Of a stretch of 64,000 nucleotides of DNA, positions 61,452-64,000 are shown piece after piece. The notes beneath the pieces are model-generated. The model was given only the letters and a program-made list of their open reading frames with translations. It was not told the origin of the DNA and searched no databases. Every line of letters begins with the position of its first letter. Position 1 is the first letter of the stretch. This DNA is from an uncultured Pseudomonadota bacterium (GTDB taxonomy: Bacteria > Myxococcota_A > UBA796 > SXON01), in NCBI GenBank assembly GCA_903875225.1, contig CAIQVJ010000054.1, positions 57,521 through 121,520 on the forward strand, given 5' to 3'. Both the position numbers and the translations under genes were made by a program.

Positions 61452-62564
61452 TCAGTGGCTCGCCCCCAGCGCCCTCCCGTACTGCCCGGTCAACCACTCC
61501 ACGTGCTCCGCCAGGGTTGGGAACACCGCAGCCTCGTGCCTCGCAACTCCAGGCACACACGCTGCCAGAGCTCCCAACCAATCCTCATCCGGCACCCACG
61601 TGACCGGGTAGCCCCGGAGCGCGACCCGGGCCCCGGGCACGTCGCTCGACAGGATCGTGAGCCCGGACGCCGCGGCCTCCCGCAGCACGAGCGGACAGCC
61701 CTCGTCCCAGCGCGAGGGGAACAGCAGCACGTCGCTGCGGGCGTACCAGGGGGCGGTCGGGCCGGGTGGATGGAGGGTCAACCCCGGGATCCCCGCAGCG
61801 CGGAGGGCGTCGACAAACCGCATGCTCCCCTCCCAGGCGACCGCGGGACCCACCACGTCGAGCGTGGCCGCCCCGCTCGGCAGCCCCGCGAAGGCGCTCA
61901 CGACGCGGTCCACACCCTTCGTGGGGATCAGCGACCCGACGTAGAGCAGGCGCACCGGCCCATCGTGGGGCTCAGGTGGAAGGGCCTCTTGAACGAGCGG
62001 GAGATCGCAGGGCGTTGCCCCCGGGGGCCCGAGGTGGGGCGCGACGGTGAGCCAGAGATGCGGGCGCAAGGCGGCTGCTGCTCGAAGCCGGGAGCGCAGC
62101 CGCGCACGCCCGAGCGGCCCCGGGAGGCCGTCCGGGCGCACGCACGGCGCGCACCGGCCTGGCGAGGGCCCGGGGCACCGGTCCCCAGAGCGATCGATGC
62201 GCTGTCCTCGCGCACACGTGATCCAGTGGTCGTGCACGGTCACCACCACCGAGGCACCTGCAGACCGGGCGGCCTCGACGATCCCGAACCCCACCTGGCT
62301 GAAGTGGTGGACGTGGACGATGCGGACGCCGTCGCGGCGGACGCGCGCCGCGAGCGCCGACGCGACCTCCGGGCGCTCCCACGACGCCGAAAACCCCCTG
62401 CGCGGCTGCGCGAGATCGCCCGCGTCCGCCGCCTCTACGACGAGCCCGGCCGCCCGCTGCGCATGGGTCAGCGCACGCACGTAGGCTCCGACTCCGCCTG
62501 CCTCGAAGCCATCCAGGACGTGCGCGACGTGAAGCACCCGCAAGGCCCCCGCGTCAGTCCCCAC
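61452..62564 (-). CDS. Glycosyltransferase (GT4-like)
   Basis: The 370-residue protein has an N-terminal GT4 motif LRVLHVAHVLDGFEAGGVGAYVRAL, a Cys-rich loop (CPGPSPGRCAPC) that may bind metal, a donor site LLYVGSLIPTKGVDRVV and the E-x7-E region CPLVLREAAASGLTILSSDVPG. The GTG at 62564 overlaps the upstream YbjN-like gene by 11 bp, so it is coupled. Substrate unknown. Confidence 0.85.
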   Translation of the reverse strand: MGTDAGALRVLHVAHVLDGFEAGGVGAYVRALTHAQRAAGLVVEAADAGDLAQPRRGFSASWERPEVASALAARVRRDGVRIVHVHHFSQVGFGIVEAARSAGASVVVTVHDHWITCARGQRIDRSGDRCPGPSPGRCAPCVRPDGLPGPLGRARLRSRLRAAAALRPHLWLTVAPHLGPPGATPCDLPLVQEALPPEPHDGPVRLLYVGSLIPTKGVDRVVSAFAGLPSGAATLDVVGPAVAWEGSMRFVDALRAAGIPGLTLHPPGPTAPWYARSDVLLFPSRWDEGCPLVLREAAASGLTILSSDVPGARVALRGYPVTWVPDEDWLGALAACVPGVARHEAAVFPTLAEHVEWLTGQYGRALGASH

Positions 62565-62985
62565 GCAGGATCTCCTCCGCACGCAGCCCGCCCGCCACCG
62601 CCTGCAGCTCCTCGTCGTAGTCGTCGCCCACCTGGGCCACGTAGTGCAGCGCGTACTCGAACTCCTCGAAGTCGAGATGATCGCCCAGAAGCGTGTGCGA
62701 GAACGCGAGCGTGCCGTCCTCGAACAGCAGGAACGCGCCGAGCAGCACCTCGGTGTTGAGCCGCAGGAGCCGCCCCAGCAGGTCCATGCTCGGGTGGACG
62801 TCGGCCAGCATCGTGGCGACGAACCGGACCCAGCGATGCCCGTCCTGCTCGAAGATCGACATCATCACGACGGTGGAACCGTGCTTGAAGAAGAAGATGC
62901 CCTCGTCCGTGCGCTCCGTGTCCACATCCATGCGGATGAGGAAATCGCCGATTCGGTCAGCCAGGGCACGAAGGTTCATGGACAT
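62554..62985 (-). CDS. YbjN-like domain protein
   Basis: The 143-residue protein matches the YbjN / type III chaperone-like fold: LADRIGDFLIRMDVDTERTDEGIFFFKHGSTVVMM, RLLRLNTEVLLGAFLLFEDGTLAFSHTL and a C-terminal helix. Such domains often bind partner proteins. A TACGAT box begins exactly 12 nt before ATG 62985. It is divergent from the selenoprotein gene across 41 bp. Confidence 0.72.
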   Translation of the reverse strand: MSMNLRALADRIGDFLIRMDVDTERTDEGIFFFKHGSTVVMMSIFEQDGHRWVRFVATMLADVHPSMDLLGRLLRLNTEVLLGAFLLFEDGTLAFSHTLLGDHLDFEEFEYALHYVAQVGDDYDEELQAVAGGLRAEEILRGD

Positions 62986-62991
62986 GGGCGA

Positions 62992-62997
62992 ATCGTA
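62992..62997 (-). promoter_or_regulatory. -10 box (TACGAT) of the YbjN-like gene
   Basis: TACGAT fits TAnnnT fully and begins exactly 12 nt before ATG 62985 on the minus strand; no ribosome site. Confidence 0.5.
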
Positions 62998-63014
62998 TGC
63001 ACCAGCGGGCGCGT

Positions 63015-63020
63015 TACCAC
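63015..63020 (+). promoter_or_regulatory. -10 box of the selenoprotein gene, exactly 12 nt before ATG
   Basis: TACCAC begins exactly 12 nt before ATG 63027; leaderless spacing. It supports this start for the Sec protein. Confidence 0.45.
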
Positions 63021-63026
63021 AAAGCC

Positions 63027-63665
63027 ATGTCACTCCTCCCCCTTTTCTTCGCCTGCACCGCGTCAAAACACGCAGATAGCGCCGACACCGGCGCGCTCCA
63101 CGACACCGATGCCGACACCGATGCCGACACCGATGCCGACACCGATGCGGATGCCGACACGGACACCGACACCGATGCGGACACCGCCGTCGACTACAAC
63201 GGGACCATCCCCGAGGTCTCGATCCCTGCTCCGGAGTTCGAGGTCCAGAACATGGACGAGAGCCCTCGCACCCGCGACGACCTGATCGGCCACCCCAGCG
63301 TCATCTGGTTCTACCCGGCAGCCGGGACCTCTGGCTGAACGGCAGAGGGTTGCGGGTACCGCGACCTCCAGCAGGACTTTTCGGACATCGGCGTCACCAT
63401 CATCGGCGTCAGCTTCGACGCGCCCGCCGCCAACGCGGCCTGGGCAGCAGACGAAGGCTTCGACTTCGAGCTTTGGAGCGACGACGCCCGCACGCTAGCG
63501 CTCACCTATGGCGCAGCCACGACGTCGGCCCAACGCTACGCGAATCGCATCACCGTGGTGCTCGACGCCGACGGCGACCTCGTGCTCGAGTACCTCGACG
63601 ACATCGACGTGGGCACCCACCCGGCGCTCGTGTACGACGACTGCGTGAAGCTCTTCGGCAGTTGA
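63027..63665 (+). CDS. Selenocysteine-containing PrxQ/BCP-type peroxiredoxin lipoprotein (TGA 63336 = Sec)
   Basis: The gene reads through an in-frame TGA at 63336-63338 and ends at TGA 63663-63665, giving 212 residues with Sec104. Before it come a lipoprotein signal (MSLLPLFFAC, Cys10), a linker of Asp-Ala-Asp-Thr repeats (about 25-53) and the start of a thioredoxin fold (VIWFYPAAGTSG). After it come T-A-E-G-C109, YRDLQQDF, VTIIGVSFDAP and a full peroxiredoxin C-terminal half. In PrxQ/BCP the peroxidatic Cys sits in TPGCTxxxC; here Sec takes its place and Cys109 is the resolving Cys. A hairpin 3 to 34 nt after the TGA is a likely SECIS, and selA is in the window. Alternatives are a frameshift-free pseudogene or a sequencing error, but the conserved pattern on both sides argues against them. 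Confidence 0.85.
63101..63186. repeat. 12-bp repeat coding for the Asp-Ala-Asp-Thr linker
   Basis: GCCGACACCGAT is repeated in tandem four times from 63111 and continues in degenerate form to 63186. It encodes the acidic linker of the selenoprotein and is prone to slippage. Confidence 0.85.
63342..63372 (+). promoter_or_regulatory. Candidate bacterial SECIS hairpin
   Basis: Nine uninterrupted pairs (63347-63355 with 63359-63367, two of them G-U) enclose the loop GUA at 63356-63358; further pairs at 63345, 63343 and 63342 follow with two mismatches. The loop starts 17 nt after the Sec TGA and begins with G-U, like the G-U essential in the E. coli fdhF SECIS loop. Confidence 0.7.
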
Positions 63666-64000
63666 TCAGCCGTTGGCGAAGGCGCGGCCCGAGTCGGTGA
63701 GATGCACCACGCCGTCCTCGTAGCGGATGTAGTCCGCATCGAGCCACCAACCCATCATGTCCGAGAACCCGCGGTGGGCGATGAAAAAGCGGCGTTCGGA
63801 GTAGTCGTGGGCGTCGCTCATCTTGAGTGAGCCGCCCTGCTTCTCGATGTGCAGGAGCACGCCCTTGCGGGCACGGTTCCGCGCCTTCTCGACCTTCGCG
63901 GCCTTCTCGGCAGGGTCTTCCGGGAGCGCGGCGTCGCTCACGGGCGCGGCGGGGGCGGGCGACCCGGCGGGGGCGGGCGACGCGGCGGGCGCGGGCGACG
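63666..64000 (-). CDS. C-terminal part of an unknown protein with a SPAPA linker (cut by window edge)
   Basis: The leftward frame is open from the right window edge to a TGA at 63666-63668. The visible N-terminal part is a linker of SPAPAA/SPAPAG repeats, then a 90-residue domain (ARNRARKGVLLHIEKQGGSLKMSDAHDYSERRFFIAHRGFSDMMGWWLDADYIRYED) with a helical, winged-helix-like look. A GTG at 63941 could start a short form, but the repeat linker suggests a longer protein. It ends one base after the selenoprotein stop. Confidence 0.55.
   Translation of the reverse strand, partial: SPAPAASPAPAGSPAPAAPVSDAALPEDPAEKAAKVEKARNRARKGVLLHIEKQGGSLKMSDAHDYSERRFFIAHRGFSDMMGWWLDADYIRYEDGVVHLTDSGRAFANG
63942..64000. 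repeat. 18-bp tandem repeat coding for SPAPA(A/G)
   Basis: Roughly three units of period 18 (GGGGGCGGGCGACCCGGC type) run to the window edge and encode a Ser-Pro-Ala-Pro-Ala linker on the minus strand. Confidence 0.75.

Overview
The window is GC-rich chromosomal DNA (roughly 70% G+C), gene-dense on both strands, with ordinary bacterial core genes (murJ, carA, carB, era, thrS, selA, crcB, two RluA-family pseudouridine synthases) set among many secreted or regulatory proteins. An FHA-GAF-sigma54 activator, receiver/PAS/GAF kinases, a full oleABCD cluster, paired WGR/leucine-rich and MoxR/vWA genes and lipoproteins with D/S/T-rich linkers suggest a Myxococcota-like (former deltaproteobacterial) organism. 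That is an inference from gene content; there is no rRNA to settle it. No tRNA, rRNA, CRISPR array, insertion sequence or prophage was found.

Layout. 1-10 kb: signalling (two sensor kinases, a response regulator), the lipid II flippase MurJ, a Tat-exported flavoprotein and two lipoproteins. 10-21 kb: carA and carB, 5.5 kb apart but with near-identical promoters, enclosing a DNA glycosylase, an M28 peptidase, a hemerythrin-like protein and unknown secreted proteins; crcB and a phosphoesterase follow carB. 21-29 kb: two glycosyltransferases, a 0.5 kb stretch with a 102-bp tandem repeat, then a leftward WGR-LRR / vWA-like / MoxR / darP group. 29-40 kb: an FGE-like lipoprotein, era, an MBL hydrolase, thrS with a TruC-like enzyme, an OmpA-type lipoprotein, the FHA activator, two cyclic-nucleotide-domain proteins and tesB. 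40-49 kb: a divergent carbohydrate locus (ROK-like protein and HAD-like protein leftward; a degenerate GH57 protein, a GH57 branching enzyme and a GalT-like protein rightward). 49-53 kb: oleA-B-C-D. 53-64 kb: selA, a zinc dehydrogenase, a J-like/HTH protein, RluD-like, a Tes/MAS-like radical SAM protein, a glycosyltransferase, and a selenoprotein.

Main discovery: positions 63027-63665 read through an in-frame TGA at 63336 to give a PrxQ/BCP-type peroxiredoxin in which selenocysteine replaces the peroxidatic cysteine (Sec104, with Cys109 five residues later). The TGA is followed at a suitable distance by a strong hairpin with a GUA loop, a credible bacterial SECIS, and selA lies 6 kb upstream. 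The protein has a lipoprotein signal and an Asp/Ala/Thr repeat linker, so it is probably a membrane-tethered selenoperoxidase. Conventional gene calling would stop at residue 103.

Second discovery: genes without a Shine-Dalgarno sequence very often have a TA dinucleotide (the start of a TAnnnT-like -10 box) exactly 12 nt before the start codon, so transcription should begin at the start codon. I count ten exact cases and several within a few bases. This implies widespread leaderless mRNAs, and it fixes start codons that reveal very short, uncharged lipoprotein signals (Cys at residue 9 or 10). Several catalytically degenerate enzymes (GH57-like, GalT-like, TruC-like, J-like) are also reported.
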